From assembly GCF_007489285.1 (NCBI RefSeq), contig NZ_VLIY01000010.1, positions 62,001 to 126,000 of the forward strand: a stretch of 64,000 nt of DNA, read 5' to 3'. Origin of the DNA: Skermania sp. ID1734. Its GTDB lineage: Bacteria; Actinomycetota; Actinomycetes; Mycobacteriales; Mycobacteriaceae. Made by a program: the position numbers and the translations under genes. Of the stretch, positions 16,260-24,168 are shown piece by piece; within the stretch, counting starts at the first letter, position 1; every line of letters starts with the position of its first letter. The notes beneath the pieces are model-generated. The model was not told the origin of the DNA and did no database searches. It worked only from the letters and a program-made list of their open reading frames with translations.

Positions 16260-18495
16260 AGCTGTCGTCGTCGATGGTGATCTTGTTCGGGCCATCGACG
16301 GTGATTCGACAACCCAGCAGGTCGCCGGTAGCGATCGCGTCGACCAGGTCAGCGTCGGTGATACGCAACAAGATGCGCGCCCCCTGTGCGTGAATCTTCA
16401 CCGCGGACGGTGAAAATTCACGCACGGCGGGAGTGAGTGCGCTGATGATGGCAGCCTGGGGCTGGCCGTCACGCCGGTAGGGCACGGTGTAGGAATCAAC
16501 GATCGCCGGCCCGGTGTAGTCGATGAGCACGCGCCGCGGCGTCGGGCGTTGCATCCGCATACCGGCGTCGATCTGCTTGTACGGCTTGGCAGGTGGCGTG
16601 GCCGAATAGATGCCCAGTGCGTTCTTGGTGAGGTACCAGCCGACGGCGGTGGACAGTCCGTAACTTTCTGGTTCGGCGCGTAGCAGCGGCACCAGGGTGG
16701 CCACCGCGTGGCTGGTGTAGTTGTTGCCCGGACCGCCCGCGAAGGTGAGGCCGCCGGTCACCGTCAACGGCCGGTCGGGGTTGCCGATCGGCAGACCGAG
16801 CGCGTCCGCCGCAATTTGCACCGCTGATGGGAAACAGGAGTACAGGTCCACGTGTGCGATCTGGTCGATGGTCAGTCCGAGGTGTTGCAGAGCCGCTGAC
16901 CCCATGGCACGGATGGCCGGTGAGTCGCCGAGATCGGCGCGCTCGGATACATACCACTGCTCCTCGGCGTGGGCGCTGACATGGACGAACACCCATTTGT
17001 CTTGCGGGACTCCAGCTTCGGTGGCTGCCGCGGCGCTGCACAGGATCAGCCCGCTGGCCTGGTTCACCTGGAGATTGGCGGTCAGCAGCTTCACATAGGG
17101 AGCGCTGATGGGTCGGTTGTCCTCTCCGGCGGTGGCCAACTGTTCAGCGCTGAAGGTCTGCGGTAGCCATGCATACGGGTTGGCTGCAGCAACGTGGGAG
17201 AACTGCGACCACACGTCGGTGATCTCGGCCAGGTGGGTGGCCGGGTCAGCGCCTTTGCGGTGACGCACGGCGTTCTCGAGCAGTGCGTATACGAAAATCG
17301 GCGCGATCAGTCCCACTGCGCTTTCCGCGTCGTTGTGTGGACCGGTGTCGTTGCCCAGCACCCGGGTGGGGGCACCGCTGCCATGCGACCACGGCAGCTC
17401 GTCCCCGCGCTTCTCGGCCGCCGCGACAATGCCGCCGGACTCGGCCCCGCCCAGGAGCGCGATCTCAACCAGGCCATTGGCGATGTCGGCGGCGGCGTCA
17501 TTGATGAGCCGCTGTGAGCCGTCACCACCGAACTGCGTTGTCTGCACCGTTTCCTGCGGTGCGGCGCCAACCTTTTCGGCGATGACCGCCGCGCCGTCGG
17601 CGTAGCGCCAGGACACGCTGGCGACGAAACGCACCGAATCCGCGTCGCTCAGCAGCGACGGAACTCCCGCATCAGCCGCCGCGAGTCGCAGCGCCTGCGC
17701 GGCCAGGGAGGCCGGGTCCTTTCCGGTGGACGTCGTGTTGTCGCGGTCGACCAGTTGGCCGACGCCGACTATCACGGGCGTCCACGCATCGATGTCAACT
17801 CCGGTGCGCTGGTAGCGGATAGGAGCGGGCTTTGCCCGGCGCGGTTGCCGGACTGTGGGAACGGGCTTGGCTGTCGCCGAATGCGCTTCGCCACTTCCGG
17901 TTTCGGCCAGCGCGGCGAGTTTCTGCAGCGACTGCTGCATCGCCTCACCGAGGCTGCGTGCCACCACTGAACCCATGGGCCCCTTCAACACATCGCCCTC
18001 AACGCCGCCATCGATCCGAACGACCGTGCCGGAACTGGCAGCAGCTATCGACAGATAGCAGCCAACGGTCGTGCCCATGGGCCCGTCGGCCTCCATCCAC
18101 AGCACCGTCGGCTCATCGACCCGGGTCACCGTCCACCGAACTTCGCTGGGCACGCCCATGAGCACGACTCGCTGCCCGAACGCGACGCCCTCGGCGAGTT
18201 CGGCGGGCGGGTGCCCGGACCAGGCCGAGTGGATGACGAGCCAGTCCGGTATTCGCTTGGGGTCACCGAGGATCGCGAAAACCTTCTCTGGGCTCGCGGC
18301 GGTCTGGACCATGGCGGTGGCCGGATGCGCCAGTCGACGCGGCGGTTCCACTACCGGCGCAACCGTTGGGATCGCCGCGGCCGGCCGCAGGCGCGCTGAC
18401 AGGTCTGATCCGATCGCCCGTGCAACAGCCCAGCCGGTGCGAAGGGTGGTGAGCCGCTTACGCAGGCGCAATGCCGACAAGATCCGAGCGGCCAT
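16222..18495 (-). CDS. fusion of SRPBCC domain and thiolase-like (acetyl-CoA acetyltransferase-like) domain
   Basis: This 757-residue protein starts at the ATG at 18495 after AGGAG. Residues about 55-195 form an SRPBCC/polyketide-cyclase-like lipid-binding domain ([22 protein letters not shown]). From about residue 225 it is a thiolase-like protein of the mycobacterial Rv1867 type ([14 protein letters not shown], then [19 protein letters not shown] and [20 protein letters not shown]). The segment where thiolases carry the Cys nucleophile reads QFGGDGSQ, with no Cys, so classical thiolysis is doubtful. The C-terminus contains a palindromic repeat (16381-16424). It is convergent with the aldolase. 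A role in lipid handling is likely; the reaction is unknown. Confidence 0.82.
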   Translation of the reverse strand: MAARILSALRLRKRLTTLRTGWAVARAIGSDLSARLRPAAAIPTVAPVVEPPRRLAHPATAMVQTAASPEKVFAILGDPKRIPDWLVIHSAWSGHPPAELAEGVAFGQRVVLMGVPSEVRWTVTRVDEPTVLWMEADGPMGTTVGCYLSIAAASSGTVVRIDGGVEGDVLKGPMGSVVARSLGEAMQQSLQKLAALAETGSGEAHSATAKPVPTVRQPRRAKPAPIRYQRTGVDIDAWTPVIVGVGQLVDRDNTTSTGKDPASLAAQALRLAAADAGVPSLLSDADSVRFVASVSWRYADGAAVIAEKVGAAPQETVQTTQFGGDGSQRLINDAAADIANGLVEIALLGGAESGGIVAAAEKRGDELPWSHGSGAPTRVLGNDTGPHNDAESAVGLIAPIFVYALLENAVRHRKGADPATHLAEITDVWSQFSHVAAANPYAWLPQTFSAEQLATAGEDNRPISAPYVKLLTANLQVNQASGLILCSAAAATEAGVPQDKWVFVHVSAHAEEQWYVSERADLGDSPAIRAMGSAALQHLGLTIDQIAHVDLYSCFPSAVQIAADALGLPIGNPDRPLTVTGGLTFAGGPGNNYTSHAVATLVPLLRAEPESYGLSTAVGWYLTKNALGIYSATPPAKPYKQIDAGMRMQRPTPRRVLIDYTGPAIVDSYTVPYRRDGQPQAAIISALTPAVREFSPSAVKIHAQGARILLRITDADLVDAIATGDLLGCRITVDGPNKITIDDDSFRLAVSRARRPK
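16381..16424. repeat. palindromic element copy 2, inside a coding sequence
   Basis: GTGCGTGAATCTTCACCG (16387-16404 region) pairs with CGGTGAAAATTCACGCAC (16408-16425 region) around a CGGA loop, with one mismatched pair. The left arm matches the left arm of the intergenic palindrome at 55908-55957 at 23 of 24 positions, including the outer CCCC. It encodes residues around [13 protein letters not shown] of the thiolase-like protein without breaking the frame. Confidence 0.7.
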
Positions 18496-18544
18496 CGATA
18501 ACTCCTGACGACGAAGCAAGATGGGACAACATCAGGGGCACGAT

Positions 18545-18832
18545 TTACAGCGGTGACAGCCTCATGCCCGCCTCGTGCAACCCGGTGAGCAGTGCCTGAA
18601 CTTTGGCCGTGTCAAGCCGCCCGCGAAGGTAGCGATGGATGGCAGCGCGTATCACATCGGATACCGAGCGATCGGCGGCCTTGGCGGCGGCACGCAGCGC
18701 CGCGAACTCGTCTTCGGGCAGTCGGACATGGCCATGTCGGCCAACAGATTTCCCACGGACTGGTGCATCGAGATCGGTTGCGAACGCCATGCGGAGACCG
18801 TTGTTAATCTGCGCCCCGGGAATGTGATACAT
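18545..18832 (-). CDS. ribbon-helix-helix (CopG-like) DNA-binding protein
   Basis: The 95-residue protein has the RHH strand and helices as HGHVRLPEDEFAALRAAAKAADRSVSDVIRAAIHRYL (written in parts: GHVRLPEDEFAALR, then DRSVSDVIRAAIHRYLRG). The start was taken at 18832; an internal ATG at 18790 would give 81 residues. Such proteins are often antitoxins. A truncated toxin-like fragment lies divergently 27 nt away. TGTGATACAT and GTGACACA around its start hint at autoregulation but are imperfect. Confidence 0.72.
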   Translation of the reverse strand: MYHIPGAQINNGLRMAFATDLDAPVRGKSVGRHGHVRLPEDEFAALRAAAKAADRSVSDVIRAAIHRYLRGRLDTAKVQALLTGLHEAGMRLSPL

Positions 18833-18859
18833 ACGTGACACATTAGGTGTGCAGCTGAG

Positions 18860-18985
18860 GTGGGACCGGAGGCGGTCGAGCACATGTGGGAGCGTCATCG
18901 CGTGCTGCCCGAGCATGCCGAAGAAGCCCTCGCCGATCCGTATGTTCTCGCTTACCGGCCCGACCCGCGAAGTAGGACCGGCAGG
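18860..18985 (+). pseudogene. 5' fragment of a small toxin-like gene
   Basis: From the GTG at 18860 the frame reads about 42 residues including HMWERHRVLPEHAEEALADP and then PDPRSRTGRTN. This looks like the first half of a small BrnT-like family in which WERH and EEAxxDP are followed by further strands. After SRTGRTN the frame runs into unrelated sequence and then an acyl-CoA dehydrogenase tail, so the second half of the toxin is missing. The family assignment rests on memory of the pattern and is tentative. Confidence 0.4.
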
Positions 18986-19085
18986 ACCAACATGGAGGAA
19001 GCTTTCGCGCTCGAACAGGAGGAGTTGCTGCCTGAAGTTCGGTCGGTCCCTGCGGCGAATCCTAACGCGGCGAAGTCGCTGGTAG

Positions 19086-19375
19086 TTCAACCAAGCTGCG
19101 CGCCGCCCGTCTGCTCACGCTCGACGCGGCCGAGAAACTCGTTGCCGGTGAACGTGCCGACATGGAAGCGGGCACGGCGAAGCTTGCTCCCCTCCGAGGA
19201 TGCCATGCAGGTCGCCCTCGACGCCGTCTGCGCGCACGGCGGCTACGGCTACTCCAAGGAATACGACGCCGAACGGTACGTCGGCGACGCCCCACTGATG
19301 ATCGTCGGCGACGGCACCAACGAAATCCCACGCAATATCGTTGCCGCACAACTAATTGCCCGCGATAAGGTCTGA
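19086..19375 (+). pseudogene. acyl-CoA dehydrogenase C-terminal fragment with frameshift
   Basis: In frame 1, 19093-19182 reads KLRAARLLTLDAAEKLVAGE and then RADMEAGTAKLAP. In frame 2, from 19193, it continues SEDAMQVALDAVCAHGGYGY and ends with IVGDGTNEIPRNIVAAQLIA. Joined, these are the last 95 or so residues of an acyl-CoA dehydrogenase, including the GGYGY and GDGTNEI motifs. The break falls in a CCCC run at about 19189-19192 and is explained by one extra C. The first 300 residues of the enzyme are absent, so this is a truncated and frameshifted relic. Confidence 0.8.
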
Positions 19376-19554
19376 TGTGACAGCGATGCAGGACTGGCAA
19401 CCTCAGATTGTCACCACTTAACGAGACGCTGGATGCCCCAGTCGGTGGCTGCGCTGCTGTTCGATGACGGCTTGCCGGCTCCTGGTTCCGGCGGCTCGAC
19501 ATCGACTCTGCGGATATCGGTAAGCGAGATTATGCATCATGTTCGCGGAATGCG

Positions 19555-19583
19555 TTGTTGCAAAACATGTCCCATGCTACAAT
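19555..19583 (+). promoter_or_regulatory. near-consensus SigA promoter for a leaderless transcript
   Basis: TTGTTG at 19555-19560 and TACAAT at 19578-19583 are 17 nt apart. The -10 box ends 7 nt before an ATG at 19591, so transcription should start at or next to that A. No ribosome-binding site precedes the ATG, consistent with leaderless translation, which is common in mycobacteria. Confidence 0.6.
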
Positions 19584-19590
19584 CGAACAC

Positions 19591-21000
19591 ATGAGCGAAA
19601 CACTGACTGGGCCAGCTGGTCAGTCGTCGACGCTCACCCTAATCACCGCTGCCAGCCGCGCGGAAGCTGCCGCCGCGGCGCACAAGATAGCTCTGGTCAA
19701 ACAATTTCAGGAAGCGCATCCGAATCCGGATGACAGATCGTCGCTCGAAGAGATCGCCATGGCGCTGTCGACCACCTACGCCGTGGTCGCGGACTGGTTG
19801 CGGATGTCTTTCGAACTCGAGCGAATGCCCGAGATTGCCGCGGCGTTCACCGACGGGCTCCTCACCCTGCCCGCCGTGCAGGCCGTCACCGAACACACCT
19901 GCGGTGCCCCGCTGGCGACCATCGTGCGGCTCGAACAGCGCATCCTCGACGCCGCGCAGACCCTGCCGCCGCGCAAGCTCGGCACCGAGATCGACCGCCT
20001 GCTCGCCGAAGACGACCCGGACTGGGCCAGCCGCGCACACGAGCGCGCCAAGCGCGAACGCAACGTCAAGCAACGACCGCTCGCGCGCGGCATGGGCCGG
20101 GTGACGGCAACACTCACCGCCACCGAAACCGCCGAGGTCTCCGCCCTGATCACGGCCGTGGCCAAGACGGTGTGTCACGGCGATCCGCGCAGCATCACCC
20201 AGCGCCGCGCGGATGCCTATCTGGCGTTGATGCGCGGACAGTCATGCCTAGGCTGCCAATGTGGCGATCCCGCATGCGAATACGGACCCGGCCAGCCCAT
20301 GCCCCGCCCAGAGATCCGCCTGACTCTCCTGTGCGGGCTGGCCACCGTTCTCGGCATCGGCCGCAACCCCGCACATCTCGACGGATACGGCGCGCTGGAC
20401 CCAGAAACCACGCGCGCGCTCGCCGCCGACGCAACCTGGCAGGCAATCATCGACACCGCCGAACGCGCCGTCGACTCCTTCGACGGACCCTACGCGCACG
20501 CCACCATCCTGGTCAGCCCGATCATGCCGGCCGGCGCCGTCGCGGCGCCCAGCCCCTACGGTTTCGGCAGCGCCCAGATCGCCCAAGCCCACGACCTACT
20601 GGCGCGGTTGCGGCAATACGTCCTCGACTTCCCCCACACCGTGCATGCCGAATTCCCCGACGGCCACGGCGGATTCACCCAACCACCGCCAGGCGCGCTC
20701 GCCTACCGGCCCGCCGCCGCGCTCGCCGACGCCGTCCGTCTTCGAGACGGAACCTGCCGCCACCCGGGATGCTGCGTACCCGCCGCAGACTGCCAAATCG
20801 ACCACATTCAGGAGTACGACCACAGCAAACCGGTCCGCGGCGGCTGGACGATTCTGGCCAACCTGCAATGCCTGTGCGCGCGACATCATGCCTTGAAGAC
20901 CGCGAAACTCTGGGACTACGGGCTGCTGCGCCACGGAATCGTGCACGCGCGCAGCACCCTCGGACAGCACGGATTTTCACTCCCCGCGAATCTGAATTGA
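19591..21000 (+). CDS. DUF222 / 13E12-repeat family HNH endonuclease-like protein
   Basis: The protein has 469 residues from the ATG at 19591; the frame is open from 19555, but the promoter geometry favours 19591. The N-terminal two thirds is the DUF222 domain of the mycobacterial 13E12 family (ALSTTYAVVADWLRMSFELE, LPAVQAVTEHT, and so on). The C-terminus is an HNH nuclease: CRHPGCCVPAADCQIDHIQEYD, then NLQCLCARHHALKT, with the metal/catalytic His in DHI and RHH and a pair of zinc-type Cys. These genes are mobile-associated and multicopy in mycobacteria; in M. tuberculosis REP13E12 repeats serve as prophage integration sites. The function is unproven. Confidence 0.9.
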   Translation: MSETLTGPAGQSSTLTLITAASRAEAAAAAHKIALVKQFQEAHPNPDDRSSLEEIAMALSTTYAVVADWLRMSFELERMPEIAAAFTDGLLTLPAVQAVTEHTCGAPLATIVRLEQRILDAAQTLPPRKLGTEIDRLLAEDDPDWASRAHERAKRERNVKQRPLARGMGRVTATLTATETAEVSALITAVAKTVCHGDPRSITQRRADAYLALMRGQSCLGCQCGDPACEYGPGQPMPRPEIRLTLLCGLATVLGIGRNPAHLDGYGALDPETTRALAADATWQAIIDTAERAVDSFDGPYAHATILVSPIMPAGAVAAPSPYGFGSAQIAQAHDLLARLRQYVLDFPHTVHAEFPDGHGGFTQPPPGALAYRPAAALADAVRLRDGTCRHPGCCVPAADCQIDHIQEYDHSKPVRGGWTILANLQCLCARHHALKTAKLWDYGLLRHGIVHARSTLGQHGFSLPANLN

Positions 21001-21226
21001 GCTGCGTCGACGTGGCCTCATCATGCTCGGTGCTGCAGGGCTTGCCGCAGCGCGGACCTTGCGTCGATGCCCGAGACGGAAGGCCGCATCGTGGCGCGCC
21101 GGGTCGGTGAATGGGAGCAGAAGGCCCGGAACGGCTCGCGGATCATGAACGGGCACGGCCCCGACGTCCTGCGCGCTAGTCTGCCGCGGAAGGCGCAAGC
21201 ACCTTTAATGACGACAGGGGGACACG

Positions 21227-21652
21227 ATGAAGCCTGGACCGCTCAGGGCGGCGGTGTTCGGCATTGCGCAGATTAGCGCCGCAGCCGGGCTGGCGCTCGG
21301 ACTGTGCGTAACCCCGGCATCGGCCGCAACGACTGCGACCTACCAATTCCAGGACGGGATCTCCAGCGGCGACCCGTGGCCATTCAGCGTGGAAACTCTC
21401 ACCGCCACAACCAACGGCACCGGCGTGGTACGGCTGTCGTCCGGGCCTCTTTGCAACGCCATCGTCCAGACGACCTGCGCACCCTACTCGCAGCCAATCA
21501 TGGTCTCCTGGCTGAATTTCGCCACCGGCGCGCATGGAACCCTACAAGTCACCAGCAACGGAGTGGATGTGGCGACAGGCGCCGGTCCGGTAGCGCTGAC
21601 CGGCGGAGCCGGCAACCTCGGCATACCGAGCCTCGGCCTCATCGCGGCCTGA
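21227..21652 (+). CDS. small secreted protein of unknown function
   Basis: The 141-residue protein has a Sec-type signal peptide: a basic start, a hydrophobic stretch AVFGIAQISAAAGLALGLCV and a PASA-A cleavage site near residue 33. The mature part has about 108 residues, two Cys (about 82 and 88) that could form a disulfide, and mostly beta-type sequence rich in Thr, Gly and Ser. I recognise it only as a mycobacterial-style exported hypothetical. ATG follows GGGGGACACG. It is convergent with the methyltransferase gene 8 nt away. Confidence 0.75.
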   Translation: MKPGPLRAAVFGIAQISAAAGLALGLCVTPASAATTATYQFQDGISSGDPWPFSVETLTATTNGTGVVRLSSGPLCNAIVQTTCAPYSQPIMVSWLNFATGAHGTLQVTSNGVDVATGAGPVALTGGAGNLGIPSLGLIAA

Positions 21653-21660
21653 CACAACGG

Positions 21661-22233
21661 TCAAAACAGGTATGGCACAAGCATTTTGGTCGACTGTTTG
21701 TACGCCGGATAGATGTCAGGGAACTGCCCGGCCAGGTAGCGCTCTTCGACGGTCGCGCTGTAGATGAAGTAGATCGCGGCAACAAGGACCACGATCAGCC
21801 ACGTCCAGCGCAAAGCAATTGCCGTTCCAACTCCGGCGAGCAGGATGCCCGAATAGATCGGGTGACGAACAAGCCGGTACGGGCCGTTGGTGACCAATTC
21901 CGGTTCGTTTTTCTGCGTCATCGGCATACCCCAGTTGCGACCGAGGTGTACGCGCGCCCAGACCGCGAACCCCAGCCCGACGACGAGCAGCACGAGCCCG
22001 AGCACAGCTCGCCAGGTGTCTGTGCTGGGCCGCGATCTTGAAAGTGCTCCGAACCGGACCAGCATGACCACGATGACGCCGATCACCACCCTGATTGCCA
22101 GTTCGCGAGACCACCGCACGCGGCCCTTCTTCATCGACAGCGCCGCCACCAGCCAATACAGCCAGAACGCCGCCCACAGCACTGCGCAAACGAGCCCAAC
22201 CACCCTCACCACCGCCCCAGCCTGACACAGCAA
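21661..22233 (-). CDS. isoprenylcysteine carboxyl methyltransferase (ICMT/PEMT-like) family membrane protein
   Basis: The 190-residue protein has about five hydrophobic segments and the conserved C-terminal block of the ICMT/phospholipid methyltransferase superfamily: LGRNWGMPMTQKNEPELVTNGPYRLVRHPIYSG (seen as NGPYRLVRHPIYSG at about 122-135), then EERYLAGQFPDIYPAYKQST. These enzymes methylate small lipophilic substrates with SAM in the membrane; the bacterial substrates are mostly unknown. An internal GTG (VVRVVG) could be the true start. Confidence 0.85.
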   Translation of the reverse strand: MLCQAGAVVRVVGLVCAVLWAAFWLYWLVAALSMKKGRVRWSRELAIRVVIGVIVVMLVRFGALSRSRPSTDTWRAVLGLVLLVVGLGFAVWARVHLGRNWGMPMTQKNEPELVTNGPYRLVRHPIYSGILLAGVGTAIALRWTWLIVVLVAAIYFIYSATVEERYLAGQFPDIYPAYKQSTKMLVPYLF

Positions 22234-22331
22234 CGCTGAAACCCTGTGCCGCAGTTATCGCGACACGCAACTACCGGAGTTCGATATCAGCCGTGCCACC
22301 AGACCGTCGCTGAACTGGCCGACGTGCGCAT

Positions 22332-22439
22332 TGAACGTCGGCGCGCTGCGGTTCATCGCCATCGATCGCAATCCGTCCGGCCGAGTACAGTCCGGCATTC
22401 AGGCTCGAGAACGCTGCGGAAAGCACCACGATGTTCATC
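22332..22439 (-). pseudogene. 108-bp fragment of an ansP-type permease gene
   Basis: Positions 22332-22439 match 48130-48239, inside the intact ansP gene in this window, at nearly every base, with a 2-nt deletion after 22370 and about five substitutions. Read on the minus strand it encodes [23 protein letters not shown] and then goes out of frame. The matched piece covers one transmembrane segment only. The flanks (22240-22331 and 22440-22575) do not match the permease, and I see no gene in them. Confidence 0.8.
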
Positions 22440-22575
22440 GCTGGCCGCACCAGCGAGTGTTTCAGCAGCAAGCTGGTCGACTGGATGATCAAGTTCCAGT
22501 TCGGCGGCGAGGCGGCGACCATCGCTACCTCACAAATTGCCTACTCGTGGGTGCGGCGCAGAAAGGCGGTACGGC

Positions 22576-23136
22576 ATGAGGAACAACTTCCCCACGGCGC
22601 GCGAATTGGCGACGGTGTTCGCCGAGGAGCTGCAATCAGCGGTGTCCGGCAGGGGCGTGCGGTCGGATACCGGACTCGACGATGACGTCGACCTTGCGCT
22701 CGCTGCAATCCAGGCCGCGTATCCCGACGTGCCCGCTGAATTGGTCGATGCGGCAAAGGCGGCGTTTCAGGGGCAGATCGACGGGTCGAACGATTTGCGG
22801 CAAGACGCCGAAGAACAACGGTTGTTCGCTGAGCTGAACGCCCATCAGGAGGAACCGAGTCCCGATGACGGTCAGGCATTGGAAGCGGCCGTCGAGGCTG
22901 CACGACGCGCGTTGCCGGGCGACCGGCTTGTACGCGATTACGGCTGGGTGAGCTCTGACGGCACCGTGATCGTGTTCGCTGGGTCCGTGAACCCGGAACT
23001 CGACGACGTTCTGGGCGCCGAAACGCTCGCACGGGTGGCACCGGACGGCACCGTCACTTCGGGCAACTCCGCGATTTTCATGCCCGAGCTCGAAACAATG
23101 TCACAGGTCGGTGACTGGCCGGCAGACGAGGATTGA
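22576..23136 (+). CDS. hypothetical acidic protein
   Basis: The 186-residue protein starts at an ATG (22576) after GAAAGGCGG. It is rich in Glu, Asp and Ala with predicted helices (ARELATVFAEELQSAV, DVDLALAAIQAAYPDVPAELVDAAKAAF) and a C-terminal beta part (DYGWVSSDGTVIVFAGSVNPELDD). There is no signal peptide or membrane segment. I do not recognise the family. It stands alone between the permease fragment and the secreted nuclease gene. Confidence 0.65.
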   Translation: MRNNFPTARELATVFAEELQSAVSGRGVRSDTGLDDDVDLALAAIQAAYPDVPAELVDAAKAAFQGQIDGSNDLRQDAEEQRLFAELNAHQEEPSPDDGQALEAAVEAARRALPGDRLVRDYGWVSSDGTVIVFAGSVNPELDDVLGAETLARVAPDGTVTSGNSAIFMPELETMSQVGDWPADED

Positions 23137-23246
23137 CTAGCCTGCCTCGTTGCCCGAACCTGCCCACGCAGTAACGCGCCGCGCACCGCCGCCGATTGTT
23201 GTGTTGAGTAAGTAAGTGGTCTTATCCACCAAGCAGGAGGATGGCG

Positions 23247-24155
23247 GTGTTTCAACGGCCGCTGCGTGCCGGTGCGGCGTGCGCCGCCGTCGCCCTCGGG
23301 ATCGCCGGGGCGGGATTGGTTGGTCACAACGCTGAGGCGAAGGCCAGCCCAGCCACCAGCAGTACCGACGCGGTCAGCAGGCTCGCCGCGTTGCCGATCA
23401 AGGGCCGTGCCCCCAAGACCGGCTATTCGCGAGATCAGTTCGGCCAGGCATGGTCCGACGACGTCGCCGTCGCCGACGGTCACAACGGATGCGATACCCG
23501 CAACGACGTTCTGCGCCGCGACCTCACCTCCGTCGTGATCAAGCCCGGAACGAACGGTTGCGTCGTTCAGTCAGGCCAACTCACTGACCCCTATACCGCA
23601 CAGTCGATTTCATTCACCAGAGGCCAAAAAACATCAATCGCAGTACAAATCGACCACGTCGTCAGCTTGTCCGACGCTTGGCAGACCGGCGCACAGCAGT
23701 GGGATGCCGACAAGCGCCGCAACTTTGCCAACGACCCGCTGGAATTGCAGGCCACTACGGCGGCGGCCAACGACCAGAAGAGCGACGGCGACGCCGCAAC
23801 CTGGCTGCCGTCGAACAAGTCATACCGGTGCACGTTTGTGTCACGTCAGATAGAGATCAAGGCGACCTACGGTCTGTGGGTCACGCAGGCAGAACACGAT
23901 GCAATGTCGCGCGTACTCGGTCAATGCGGCGCGCCGGCCACCGAACAGGTTCCCGCACAATCGATTCCGTCGTCACCTGCAACCGAGCAGAGCCCACCGC
24001 CACCCGCCCCAGCGCAACCGCTGCAGCAATCACAGGTGTATTACCCGAATTGCTCCGCTGCCCGGGCCGCGGGTGCGGCGCCGATCTACGCGGGTCAGCC
24101 CGGATACAGCACGAAGCTCGACCGCGATGGCGACGGTGTGGCCTGCGAGAAGTGA
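23247..24155 (+). CDS. secreted HNH nuclease (GmrSD C-terminal/DUF1524-like) with excalibur domain
   Basis: The protein has about 302 residues. An ATG at 23241 directly abuts AGGAGG (23235-23240), leaving no spacing, whereas the GTG at 23247 has the normal 6-nt spacing, so the GTG is preferred. A signal peptide (AACAAVALGIAGAGLVG) is followed by a nuclease domain with QIDHVVSLSDAWQTGA, then RRNFANDPLELQATTAAANDQKSDGDAATWLP, the HNH-type fold of the DUF1524/GmrSD C-terminus. A Pro-rich linker leads to an excalibur calcium-binding domain ending DRDGDGVACEK. It should be an exported DNA/RNA nuclease. It is convergent with hsdR, 13 nt away, but as an exported enzyme is unlikely to belong to that system. 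Confidence 0.85.
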   Translation: MFQRPLRAGAACAAVALGIAGAGLVGHNAEAKASPATSSTDAVSRLAALPIKGRAPKTGYSRDQFGQAWSDDVAVADGHNGCDTRNDVLRRDLTSVVIKPGTNGCVVQSGQLTDPYTAQSISFTRGQKTSIAVQIDHVVSLSDAWQTGAQQWDADKRRNFANDPLELQATTAAANDQKSDGDAATWLPSNKSYRCTFVSRQIEIKATYGLWVTQAEHDAMSRVLGQCGAPATEQVPAQSIPSSPATEQSPPPPAPAQPLQQSQVYYPNCSAARAAGAAPIYAGQPGYSTKLDRDGDGVACEK

Positions 24156-24168
24156 GCAACTCCCCTAT

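Noticed and set aside
18986-19085. Possible continuation of the toxin-like fragment into the acyl-CoA dehydrogenase relic as one chimeric protein.
   Set aside because: The frame stays open to 19375 only by passing through the wrong frame of the dehydrogenase segment; chance openness is the simpler explanation.
19591-21000. DUF222-HNH gene considered as evidence of an integrated prophage.
   Set aside because: No integrase, phage structural genes or attachment-site duplication were found around it.
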